Below are positions 1 to 6,134 of a stretch of 8,331 nucleotides of DNA, in pieces. The DNA is from Bacteroidales bacterium (GTDB lineage Bacteria; Bacteroidota; Bacteroidia; Bacteroidales; UBA932). Positions within the stretch are counted from its first letter, which is position 1, and the number at the start of each line of letters is the position of its first letter. Both the position numbers and the translations under genes were made by a program. The notes under the pieces were generated by a model. That model was not told where the DNA came from, did not search any database, and worked only from the letters and a program-made list of their open reading frames with translations. Location of the stretch: positions 1 through 8,331 of the forward strand of contig JAFWPT010000482.1 in NCBI GenBank assembly GCA_017509375.1. Reading direction: 5' to 3'.

Positions 1-625
1 GGAAGGAGATGCTTACAGAAGTATTGTCTGGAACGACGAGCGGCCTGACATTCAGGTTGTGGGGAGCTACAGGTGCAACTATAAGCACGCGGGCAGCAGG
101 CAGGCATATAGGACCGCCCACACTGAGGGCATAGGCTGTAGAGCCCGAACTGGTAGCCACCAGCAGGCCGTCAGCCCAATATGTAGGTAGGGCCCTGGAA
201 TTGATTGCCACATCTATTCCCAGCATAGCGGCACCTTGACGCTGGATACATATTTCGTTCAGGGCAAGCTGCGGGCCGTCGGCCGTGCACCAGCCCTCTG
301 CCTGAAGCAGGCCACGCTCCTCTATACTATAATCCTTGCGCAAAAGTGCCCCGCATACATCTTCGGGCTTGTTCTCGGACAAGAAACCGAGACGGCCGAA
401 GTTGACCCCAAGCACGGGAATGCCGGCAGCAACCGCTATGGCAGAGGCGGACAGATAGGTACCGTCTCCCCCGAAGCTAAGCAGCATTTCCGTGTCCGGG
501 GCAATCTGGTCATAAGATTGTGCAGGATAAACATCAAAGCCTGCGGCACCCAGCTCGGCCAGCAGACCGAGCACTCCCGGGCTTTGTTCCAGATGCCTGT
601 CCTTTATAAAATATGCGAGTTTCAT
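1..625 (-). CDS. nadK: NAD kinase (partial, C-terminus outside window)
   Basis: ATP-dependent NAD kinase, a cytosolic enzyme that phosphorylates NAD+ to NADP+ and is the only known route to NADP in most bacteria. Reading leftwards from the ATG at 625 gives 208 residues before the window edge. The family is usually 260-295 residues, so roughly the last 60-85 are missing. Visible motifs are the GGDG nucleotide-binding loop (residues 52-55, in SFGGDGTYL), the NE pair (N123-E124, in ALNEICI) and the conserved block [18 protein letters not shown] (151-168) followed by GGP (170-172). The N-terminus is short, opening MKLAYF as the first strand of the fold. No Shine-Dalgarno is seen; a Bacteroidota -7 box lies 9 nt upstream of the start. 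The gene is divergent from pdxJ. Identification is firm; only the C-terminal NAD-binding part is unseen. Confidence 0.96.
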   Translation of the reverse strand, partial: MKLAYFIKDRHLEQSPGVLGLLAELGAAGFDVYPAQSYDQIAPDTEMLLSFGGDGTYLSASAIAVAAGIPVLGVNFGRLGFLSENKPEDVCGALLRKDYSIEERGLLQAEGWCTADGPQLALNEICIQRQGAAMLGIDVAINSRALPTYWADGLLVATSSGSTAYALSVGGPICLPAARVLIVAPVAPHNLNVRPLVVPDNTSVSISF

Positions 626-634
626 TTCAGCCTT

Positions 635-642
635 CAAATTTA
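635..642 (-). promoter_or_regulatory. Candidate -7 promoter box for nadK
   Basis: On the minus strand these bases read TAAATTTG, an exact match to the Bacteroidota -7 consensus TAnnTTTG. The last G is separated from the nadK ATG by only 9 nt, so transcription would be expected to start about 3-6 nt before the start codon. No convincing -33 TTTG is seen at the expected distance, which is a weakness. The region where the -33 contact should fall overlaps the pdxJ -7 box. Confidence 0.55.
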
Positions 643-655
643 GCACATTTTTTGA

Positions 656-663
656 TATATTTG
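656..663 (+). promoter_or_regulatory. Candidate -7 promoter box for pdxJ (leaderless start)
   Basis: These bases read TATATTTG, an exact match to TAnnTTTG. The box ends 5 nt before the pdxJ ATG at 669. Since transcription in this phylum starts a few nt after the box, the predicted first nucleotide falls at or next to the start codon. No AG-rich ribosome-binding sequence lies between box and ATG, which fits a leaderless or near-leaderless message. The -33 element is weak or absent (CCTTCA-like sequence at the expected place). Confidence 0.6.
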
Positions 664-668
664 CGGTT

Positions 669-1388
669 ATGACCAGATTGAGCGTAAACATCAACAAAGT
701 CGCCACACTGCGGAATGCACGTGGCGGCAATATGCCCGACGTGCAGAAAGCAGCGCTGGACTGCGAACGCTTCGGAGCGCAAGGCATCACCGTCCACCCC
801 AGACCCGACGAAAGGCATATCCGGTATTCCGACGTTACGGCAATACGGCCTCTGGTGAGCACCGAATTCAATATCGAAGGTAATCCGATTCCCCGATTCT
901 GCGAGCTGGTACAGCTGGTACGGCCGGACCAGGTCACTTTGGTTCCGGACGCAGAAAACGCTATTACTTCCGACGCCGGCTGGGACACGCTCAGTCACCG
1001 TGAATTCCTGCGGGGAATGTGCAAATCATTCAAGGACTCGGGAATACGGGTATCCATATTCGTCGACCCGGATCCCGAAATGGTAAGGGGTGCTGCCGAA
1101 TGCGGTGCCGACAGGATGGAGCTGTACACGGCCGGATACGCGGCAGCTTACTCCGCCGGGCGGGAAAAGGCCATAGCTCCGTATCTCAGGGCGGCAGAAG
1201 CCGCCAGGGAATGCGGACTGGGACTCAATGCCGGGCACGACCTCAACCTGGAGAATCTCGCTTATTTCATTCAGACCATCCCCTGGACCGACGAGGTTTC
1301 GATAGGCCATGCCATAATCTGCGACGCCTTGTATATGGGACTGGAAAGCACAATAGCCGCTTACTTGGCAGAGATTCAGAAAAAATAG
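669..1388 (+). CDS. pdxJ: Pyridoxine 5'-phosphate synthase
   Basis: PdxJ closes the pyridine ring of vitamin B6: it condenses 1-deoxy-D-xylulose 5-phosphate with 3-amino-2-oxopropyl phosphate to give pyridoxine 5'-phosphate, the last ring-forming step of the DXP-dependent pathway in the cytosol. The 239 residues match the usual family length (about 235-245) as a complete TIM barrel. The N-terminal signature [16 protein letters not shown] (4-20) fixes the start at 669. Catalytic residues, by position relative to E. coli PdxJ, are H43 ([12 protein letters not shown]), E70 (FNIEGNP) and H190 (NAGHDLN); E151 lies in the MELYTAGY strand and SIGHAII (211-217) forms the C-terminal phosphate-binding loop. 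NINK replaces the proteobacterial NIDH, as is usual in Bacteroidota as I recall. It is divergent from nadK, and its 3' end carries the -33 part of the next gene's promoter. Confidence 0.98.
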   Translation: MTRLSVNINKVATLRNARGGNMPDVQKAALDCERFGAQGITVHPRPDERHIRYSDVTAIRPLVSTEFNIEGNPIPRFCELVQLVRPDQVTLVPDAENAITSDAGWDTLSHREFLRGMCKSFKDSGIRVSIFVDPDPEMVRGAAECGADRMELYTAGYAAAYSAGREKAIAPYLRAAEAARECGLGLNAGHDLNLENLAYFIQTIPWTDEVSIGHAIICDALYMGLESTIAAYLAEIQKK

Positions 1389-1397
1389 CTACATTTG
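1365..1397 (+). promoter_or_regulatory. Candidate Bacteroidota promoter for the ompH-like gene
   Basis: TTGG at 1365-1368 (inside the last codons of pdxJ) and TACATTTG at 1390-1397 (two bases after the pdxJ stop) are separated by 21 bp. They resemble the -33 TTTG and -7 TAnnTTTG elements; the -7 match is exact and the -33 is three of four. Transcription would start near 1402-1404, giving a leader of about 26-28 nt. This is the best promoter in the window and could drive the whole downstream string. Confidence 0.65.
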
Positions 1398-1407
1398 CAT
1401 TTTGCAA
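1395..1407. repeat. Perfect 5-bp inverted repeat over the ompH promoter start
   Basis: The sequence is TTGCA-TTT-TGCAA: perfect 5-bp arms around 3 nt. It overlaps the end of the -7 box and the predicted transcription start of the ompH-like gene. As an operator it would be well placed for repression; as RNA it is too weak and too early to act as a terminator. Such a short repeat can easily arise by chance. Confidence 0.35.
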
Positions 1408-1429
1408 CTTAAGAAAACAAACAGATAAA

Positions 1430-2032
1430 ATGAAAAAGATTATTGTCGGCGTTATCGCCACCATCGCACTCGCTGCGCTCTCCAGCTGCAACTCCACCAG
1501 CGCCCCTGCCGTAAAGACCGACGGCGAAAGCAAAATAGCAGCCGGTTCCATAGTGTATTTCAACCTGGACAGGGTCCTCAACGAATACGACATGGCCAAT
1601 GACCTCCGCAGTGTAGCTGAAACCAAGATAAACAGCATCAACCAGGAAGTAAACCGCAGAGGGAGCAAACTGGAGAAGGATATCAAAACTTTCCAGGACA
1701 AGATTAACAAGGGTCTCATGACCCAGTCCGTCGCAGAAATCCAGGGCAAGAAGCTTCAGGACCAGCAGAACAACTTCCAGCAGTACGCTTCCCAGAAGCA
1801 GCAGGAAATTGCCGAAGAGCAGCAGGTGATGATGAACCAGATTGCCGACGCCATAAAGACTTTCGTGGATGAATACAACGCCGAAAAGGGCTACGCTATG
1901 ATCCTTACCACCCAGGGCGACATCATGCCCGCACCCGTGGTAACTGCAGATCCCTCATTGGATATAACCGACGATCTTCTGGAGGGCCTCAACGCCGCCT
2001 ACGTGAAGAGCAAGTCGGAGAAGAAAGACTGA
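1430..2032 (+). CDS. OmpH/Skp family periplasmic chaperone, lipoprotein form
   Basis: Skp/OmpH proteins are trimeric, jellyfish-shaped chaperones that hold unfolded outer-membrane proteins in the periplasm and pass them to the BAM complex. The ATG at 1430 gives 200 residues; an upstream in-frame start at 1019 was rejected because it runs through pdxJ. Residues 1-20 are a lipoprotein signal peptide (MKKI, hydrophobic stretch, lipobox LSSC) with acylated C20, then a polar linker. IVYFNLDRVLNEYD (41-54) is the typical first strand, residues about 57-145 are a Gln/Lys/Glu-rich helical coiled coil (the tentacle), and YAMILT (155-160) returns to the trimer core. A lipid anchor differs from the soluble E. 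coli Skp; no acidic residue follows the cysteine, so surface export is not suggested. It has its own promoter candidate. The family is clear; chaperone activity is inferred. Confidence 0.88.
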   Translation: MKKIIVGVIATIALAALSSCNSTSAPAVKTDGESKIAAGSIVYFNLDRVLNEYDMANDLRSVAETKINSINQEVNRRGSKLEKDIKTFQDKINKGLMTQSVAEIQGKKLQDQQNNFQQYASQKQQEIAEEQQVMMNQIADAIKTFVDEYNAEKGYAMILTTQGDIMPAPVVTADPSLDITDDLLEGLNAAYVKSKSEKKD

Positions 2033-2039
2033 CATACCC

Positions 2040-3161
2040 TTGAAAATAGCCATCCTGTCCTGTTTCTATCCTTTCAGAGGAGGGGTTGCTCAGTTCAACG
2101 CAAGCCTGCTTGGCGAACTGGGCCGGACCCATACTGTCAAGGCTTTTAACTTTACCCTGCAGTATCCAGCTTTTCTGTTCCCCGGCAAGACTCAGTACGT
2201 GATGGAAGGAGATACGGCCGTGCCCGTGGAGTCTGATGCTCTGCTGAGCACGGTCAACCCGTTCAGCTGGTTCAAGACAGCGCGGGCAATACGCGAGTGG
2301 GGCGCGGACCTGCTTATTGTCCGCTACTGGATGTCATGGTTTGCACCGTCGCTCGGTACCGTAGCCCGGCACGTAGGCCCTGGATGCAAGGTGATTGCAA
2401 TCATGGACAATGTCAAGCCGCACGAGCCGCATTTCTTTGACAAGCCCCTCACCTGCTGGTTCCTCAAAGCGGTTGACGCCTGCGTCACCCTCAGCGACGA
2501 GGTGGCCGCAGACCTGCTGCTCTGGAAAAAAGATGCCCGTTATACTACACTGCCGCACCCTCTCTACACCCATTTCGGAGAAAAACAGCCGAAAGCGGAA
2601 GCACTCCGCAGGCTCGGCCTGGACTGCAGCCGTAAAACCCTGCTGTTTTTCGGCCTGATACGCAAATACAAAGGGCTGGATATCTTGCTGGACGCATTTG
2701 CAGGACTGGATGACAGTTACCAGCTGCTCATAGCCGGAGAACCCTACGGGGATTTTTCCGAATACGCCAAGGCCATCGAGGAGAATCCGAACAAGGAGCG
2801 TATCAAGCTGTACGACAAATACATACCCGATTCCGAAGTAGCCTTGTACTTCTCTGCGGCAGATGCCGTAGTGCTACCATACAGAAGTGCTACCCAAAGC
2901 GGTGTAGGCGCACTCGCCGCGTACTTCGAACTGCCCATGATAGTCACCGATACAGGCTCCCTGCGCCGCACAGTTGAAGGACGCGGCACGGGCCTGGTGG
3001 TTGACCGGGCTGAAGCGGATTGCGTACGCGAAGGTATTTTGCGCTTCTTTAATACGGAAGGACTGCCGGATGCCTGCATATCCAACATACGCGCAGAAAA
3101 GCAACGCCTGTCTTGGTCCGAATTCTGCAAGCAATTGATAAGTTTTTGCGAAACTATATGA
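2040..3161 (+). CDS. GT4-like (GT-B fold) glycosyltransferase
   Basis: A 373-residue cytosolic glycosyltransferase that probably transfers a sugar from a nucleotide-sugar donor onto a cell-envelope glycan; donor and acceptor cannot be read from sequence. The start is TTG at 2040, chosen because MKIAILSCFYPFRGGVAQFN (1-20) is the intact first strand and glycine-rich loop of the N-terminal Rossmann domain. The next in-frame ATG would remove about 54 residues. The C-terminal domain begins near residue 200 with LLFFGLIRKYKGLDILLDAF (201-220), where R208 and K211 are the usual donor-phosphate contacts, and continues through IAGEPYG (231-237). The usual GT4 EX7E motif is not visible; its place holds LPYRSATQSGVG (279-290). 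It follows the ompH-like gene by 7 nt and overlaps the next gene by 4 nt (ATGA), which suggests one transcript and translational coupling. I recall close homologues as widespread in Bacteroidales. Confidence 0.85.
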   Translation: MKIAILSCFYPFRGGVAQFNASLLGELGRTHTVKAFNFTLQYPAFLFPGKTQYVMEGDTAVPVESDALLSTVNPFSWFKTARAIREWGADLLIVRYWMSWFAPSLGTVARHVGPGCKVIAIMDNVKPHEPHFFDKPLTCWFLKAVDACVTLSDEVAADLLLWKKDARYTTLPHPLYTHFGEKQPKAEALRRLGLDCSRKTLLFFGLIRKYKGLDILLDAFAGLDDSYQLLIAGEPYGDFSEYAKAIEENPNKERIKLYDKYIPDSEVALYFSAADAVVLPYRSATQSGVGALAAYFELPMIVTDTGSLRRTVEGRGTGLVVDRAEADCVREGILRFFNTEGLPDACISNIRAEKQRLSWSEFCKQLISFCETI

Positions 3162-4390
3162 GACGAAATCTGATAGCATTGCTCATTCTGGCACTGGCGT
3201 TGCCGTTCAACGCCTGCGCCCAATGGTATCTGTTTCCGGGCGGAAGACCGGCCAAGGACAGCACCGCCAAGGCAAGCCGTCAAGACTCGGTCGTAGTGAA
3301 AGTGGTACCGGACAGCACCTTTCATATTGCCGCCGACACCACCCACGTAGCCGTGGACAGCACTCTTGTAGCTGTGGACAGCATGGCATTCACCGTCCCG
3401 TCCATACCTGAGACCCGCATAAGCCTTATTCTTCCTTTCAAGAGCACAGATACTCCCAACAGCAATTTCCTGGACTTCTATTGCGGAGCACTTATGGCCG
3501 CCAACCTGCTCAGTTCCGATGAAATGCATTACCGCATCGATGTTTTCGATTCTACGGTGGAATTGCCTTCCGGCCCCCAGCTTGACAGCTCGGACCTCAT
3601 AATAGGACCGGTCAATATGGAAGATGTGCTTAGAATCCTGCCCGAATGCGGCAACAAATACCTTATCTCCCCTCTGGACCCCAAGGTCGCACCGCTCTCG
3701 GAACGTTACAATATCATACAAGCACCTTCAGGCTGGGACACCCAGGCGGACGAACTGGCAAGATGGCTTATCGAAGATATCCGGGGCGGCGATTCAGTGG
3801 TACTGCTACAGAGCCCGGGAGACAACGGCAGGGAGTTCAGTTCCGGCATGACGGCAGCCCTCAAGGAGCACGGGGTGATTTTCAGCACCGGATCTTCCCC
3901 TTCGGCCTGGGAAGACAAAGTCTCGGGAACCTGCCGCTTCGTACTTGCTTCCGACAACGATGAATTCTGCAGTTCCGCCGTACGGGAGATAGCGCTGATG
4001 AACATACGGGGCGGCCACAACATACTGTACAGCACCTCCAGAATCCGCGGTCTCGCCGATCTGGAGACGGAAAGCCTGCACGCAGCGGCGGCCAGGATTA
4101 CAGCTACTTACTATGCAGATCCCGGCAACATAGCGGTACGCAGCTTTAGCGAAAACTACAAGTCCATGTTCAAAGGAGAGCCAAGCCAATGGTCTTTCCA
4201 GGGATACGACCTTATGTATTACTTCGGAGGCCTGGCAGGAAAGAATCCGGGAATGTGGCAGGAAGAACTTGCAGCCACCCCGGGGCAAGGCCTGCAAACC
4301 GACTTCAACTTCAATTTCAGCGGAAAGAAGAACATTGCCGTACGCCGGCTCAAATACAACGCCAACAATACAATTACTATTATCAAATAA
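3158..4390 (+). CDS. Secreted periplasmic-binding-fold protein, LpoA-like candidate
   Basis: A 410-residue exported protein. The ATG at 3158 is preferred over 3113 because it starts the signal peptide directly (MRR, then hydrophobic to about residue 19) and overlaps the previous stop as ATGA. Cleavage is likely after ACA (19-21), leaving QWYLFP; FNAC is a poor lipobox. Residues about 30-79 are a Ser/Thr/Asp/Val-rich linker with repeated DST units. From about 86 the type-1 periplasmic-binding fold is suggested by ISLILPFKS (88-96), NFLDFYCGALMAANLL (103-118), DLIIGPVN (146-153) and FSENYKSMFKG with WSFQGYDLMYYFGG (330-358). The fold is shared by amino-acid ABC-transporter receptors and by LpoA, the lipoprotein activator of a peptidoglycan synthase. 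Related Bacteroidota proteins often carry N-terminal LysM domains; none is seen here. With no transporter genes nearby and envelope genes on both sides, a structural or regulatory envelope role is inferred. No specific function is established. Confidence 0.72.
   Translation: MRRNLIALLILALALPFNACAQWYLFPGGRPAKDSTAKASRQDSVVVKVVPDSTFHIAADTTHVAVDSTLVAVDSMAFTVPSIPETRISLILPFKSTDTPNSNFLDFYCGALMAANLLSSDEMHYRIDVFDSTVELPSGPQLDSSDLIIGPVNMEDVLRILPECGNKYLISPLDPKVAPLSERYNIIQAPSGWDTQADELARWLIEDIRGGDSVVLLQSPGDNGREFSSGMTAALKEHGVIFSTGSSPSAWEDKVSGTCRFVLASDNDEFCSSAVREIALMNIRGGHNILYSTSRIRGLADLETESLHAAAARITATYYADPGNIAVRSFSENYKSMFKGEPSQWSFQGYDLMYYFGGLAGKNPGMWQEELAATPGQGLQTDFNFNFSGKKNIAVRRLKYNANNTITIIK
3347..3388 (+). 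repeat. Two tandem 21-bp coding repeats (VAVDS units)
   Basis: Units at 3347-3367 and 3368-3388 both begin GTAGC, continue as GTGGACAGC after one variable base, and encode VAVDSTL and VAVDSMA. Two more degenerate units lie just upstream in the protein (PDSTFHIA at 51-58, ADTTHVA at 59-65), so the linker has about four seven- or eight-residue units spaced by D-S/T. This looks like a short expanding linker rather than a folded domain. Confidence 0.7.
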
Positions 4391-5310
4391 TGGAACAAGT
4401 CAGATGTCTTATCATCGGCGGAGGGCCTGCCGGTTATACAGCGGCTATTTACGCCTCACGCGCAGCGCTTTCACCCGTACTCTATGAGGGCATGGAACCG
4501 GGAGGGCAGCTTACCACTACTACTGTCGTGGAGAATTTTCCGGGTTTTCCCGGAGGAGTCGACGCCAACGCCCTTATGAGCGATATGCGCGAGCAAGCCG
4601 TGCGCCTGGGTGCTGACATCCGCCGGGGCACCGTGAGCGCTGCCGACCTGTCCAGACGGCCTTTCAGGCTCACTATAGACGGCAGCGACGAGATTGAGGC
4701 AGAATGTCTCATAATCGCCACCGGAGCCACGGCCCGCTATCTCGGACTGCCCTCGGAGCAGAAGTTCCGGGGCCTCGGAGTATCCGCCTGCGCCACCTGC
4801 GACGGGTTTTTCTACCGCAAGAAAGTGGTGGCCGTAGTCGGAGGAGGAGATACCGCTTGTGAGGAAGCGACATATCTTGCCGGTCTTTGCCGCAAAGTCT
4901 ATATGATTGTTCGCAGGGACGTGCTCAGGGCATCCGTCGCCATGCAGGAGAGGGTTGCATCCACGCCAAACATCGAAATCCTTTGGAACTGCAATACCCG
5001 CGAAGTGCTTGGTGACTCATCCGGAGTTACCGGTGCCCGCCTCGAGCGCAAAGACGGAGAAGTGTTCGACATAGCCATCGACGGTTTCTTCCTTGCAATA
5101 GGGCACAATCCCCAGTCTGCGCTTTTCGCAGCTTGGGTAAAGACTGATGCAGCCGGTTATATCATTACGGACGGCCATTCCTCCGCGACCAACGTAGAAG
5201 GCGTATTCGCGGCCGGAGATGTCCAGGATCCGCATTACCGCCAGGCCATCACTGCAGCGGCATCCGGTTGCCGCGCGGCTTTGGACGCAGAAAAATTTCT
5301 TAAGAAATGA
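4390..5310 (+). CDS. trxB: Thioredoxin-disulfide reductase
   Basis: A cytosolic FAD flavoenzyme that passes electrons from NADPH to thioredoxin. The ATG at 4390 gives 306 residues, the normal length for low-molecular-weight TrxB; it shares one base with the preceding stop (TAATG). Motifs in order are GGGPAG (10-15) for FAD, GGQLTTTTVVENFPGFP (38-54), the redox pair C134-A-T-C137 in SACATCDG, GGGDTACEEA (151-160) for NADPH, VRRDVLRAS (174-182), FFLAIGH (233-239) and AAGDVQDPHYRQ (274-285) for the FAD tail. In the HRRxxxR NADPH-phosphate motif the His is V174 while R175, R176 and R180 are kept; I recall this variant as common in Bacteroidales. The next gene overlaps by 4 nt. The main alternative, a ferredoxin-NADP reductase-like paralogue, is excluded by the CATC pair. 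NADPH links it functionally to nadK. Confidence 0.97.
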   Translation: MEQVRCLIIGGGPAGYTAAIYASRAALSPVLYEGMEPGGQLTTTTVVENFPGFPGGVDANALMSDMREQAVRLGADIRRGTVSAADLSRRPFRLTIDGSDEIEAECLIIATGATARYLGLPSEQKFRGLGVSACATCDGFFYRKKVVAVVGGGDTACEEATYLAGLCRKVYMIVRRDVLRASVAMQERVASTPNIEILWNCNTREVLGDSSGVTGARLERKDGEVFDIAIDGFFLAIGHNPQSALFAAWVKTDAAGYIITDGHSSATNVEGVFAAGDVQDPHYRQAITAAASGCRAALDAEKFLKK

Positions 5311-6101
5311 GCAAACGCACTATTTTTCCGGCAATAGCAATCCTGCTTCTCTCAGTATTGAGTGCCTGCAAGAGCCAGTACGAAGCGTTGCTGGAGAGCA
5401 ACGATGCCGAAGCCAAGTACAACGCAGCCTTTGATTATTTCAACGAGGGCAAGTACAGCAAGGCCAGCCAGCTCTTCGAATCGCTCGCAGCTATCAGCAA
5501 CGGAACATCGAAGGACGACACAGTCAACTATTACTGGGGCCTGAGCAATTACCGCGCTAAAGACTACTATACAGCGGAAACCAATTTCGAACGTTTTCTG
5601 GGCAATTATCCACGAAGCCCCTTTTCCGAGTCCGCGTCATTTCTGCGCCTGGATTGTCTTTACCGTGCCACATACCGTTATGAACTGGACCAGACCCCCA
5701 CGTATAAATGTATTACTGCAATACATGAGTACCTGCTCAACAACCCGGACAGCGAATACCGCTCCGTGTGCGACCACATGCTCGACGACCTGGGAGAGCG
5801 ACTGGACCGTAAAGCCTACGAAAGCGCTTACTTATATTACAAAATGGAAGACTATCTGGCAGCCCGTGTCGCATTGCGCAACGTATTGAAAGACAACGCC
5901 GATAACCGTTACCGGGAAGAAGTTCTGTTCTACACCGCCATGGCTTCCTACAAATATGCCGACCTGAGTTACGCCCACAAGCAGAAAGAGCGTTTCCTGG
6001 TATTCTACGACGATTATTACAACTTCATAGGAGAATTCCCGGAATCAGCCCGCAGGCCGGAACTGGACAAATTGTATGCGAAAGTGAAACAAAAATATTG
6101 A
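5307..6101 (+). CDS. bamD: Outer-membrane assembly lipoprotein BamD
   Basis: BamD (YfiO) is the essential TPR lipoprotein of the BAM complex, which folds beta-barrels into the outer membrane; it docks on the periplasmic side of BamA. The 264 residues fit the family (about 240-290). A signal peptide (MSKR, hydrophobic core) ends in the lipobox LSAC with acylated C21. TPR-like helices follow: AKYNAAFDYFNEGKYSKASQ (36-55), VNYYWGLSNYRAKDYYTAET (73-92) with the family's FLGNYPRSPFSESA (97-110), ESAYLYYKMEDYLAARVALR (172-191) and EEVLFYTAMASYKYADLS (204-221). The C-terminus is a helix rich in Tyr, Phe and Lys. The start overlaps the trxB stop as ATGA. With the Skp-like gene upstream, the string holds two partners of outer-membrane protein assembly, but no bamA is in view. 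Confidence 0.93.
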   Translation: MSKRTIFPAIAILLLSVLSACKSQYEALLESNDAEAKYNAAFDYFNEGKYSKASQLFESLAAISNGTSKDDTVNYYWGLSNYRAKDYYTAETNFERFLGNYPRSPFSESASFLRLDCLYRATYRYELDQTPTYKCITAIHEYLLNNPDSEYRSVCDHMLDDLGERLDRKAYESAYLYYKMEDYLAARVALRNVLKDNADNRYREEVLFYTAMASYKYADLSYAHKQKERFLVFYDDYYNFIGEFPESARRPELDKLYAKVKQKY

Positions 6102-6113
6102 AACTTCGCCTGA

Positions 6114-6128
6114 AATACGTATCGTATT
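6114..6128. repeat. 15-nt palindrome in the bamD-rpoZ gap
   Basis: AATACG-TAT-CGTATT forms perfect 6-bp arms around a 3-nt centre and ends 6 nt before the rpoZ ATG. It lies in one of only two gaps larger than 10 nt on the plus-strand run. It could be a dimeric-regulator operator or a weak leader hairpin that would sit on the rpoZ ribosome-entry region. It lacks a following T-run and is too AT-rich to be an intrinsic terminator. Confidence 0.45.
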
Positions 6129-6134
6129 AGGAAT

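Noticed and set aside
236..643. 135-residue plus-strand open frame
   Set aside because: It is the complement of nadK; the minus strand encodes the GGDG and NE motifs of NAD kinase.
1395..1407. Intrinsic terminator after pdxJ
   Set aside because: The stem has only 5 bp with few GC pairs and no T-run follows; it is better described as a promoter-associated palindrome.
1019..1429. N-terminal extension of the ompH-like frame
   Set aside because: The extra 137 residues run through pdxJ out of frame and are Arg/Gly-rich. ATG 1430 opens a proper lipoprotein signal peptide and follows a promoter.
3139..3148. Possible promoter TAAGTTTTTG before the LpoA-like gene
   Set aside because: The TA and TTTG halves are 4 nt apart instead of 2, and the gene is already coupled to the previous one by a 4-nt overlap.
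2744..3721. 325-residue open frame on the minus strand
   Set aside because: It spans the antisense of two overlapping real genes (glycosyltransferase and LpoA-like protein), has no recognisable motif and no promoter box.
4189..4389. Upstream extension of trxB
   Set aside because: It overlaps the end of the LpoA-like gene out of frame. The FAD-binding N-terminus of TrxB starts at 4390.
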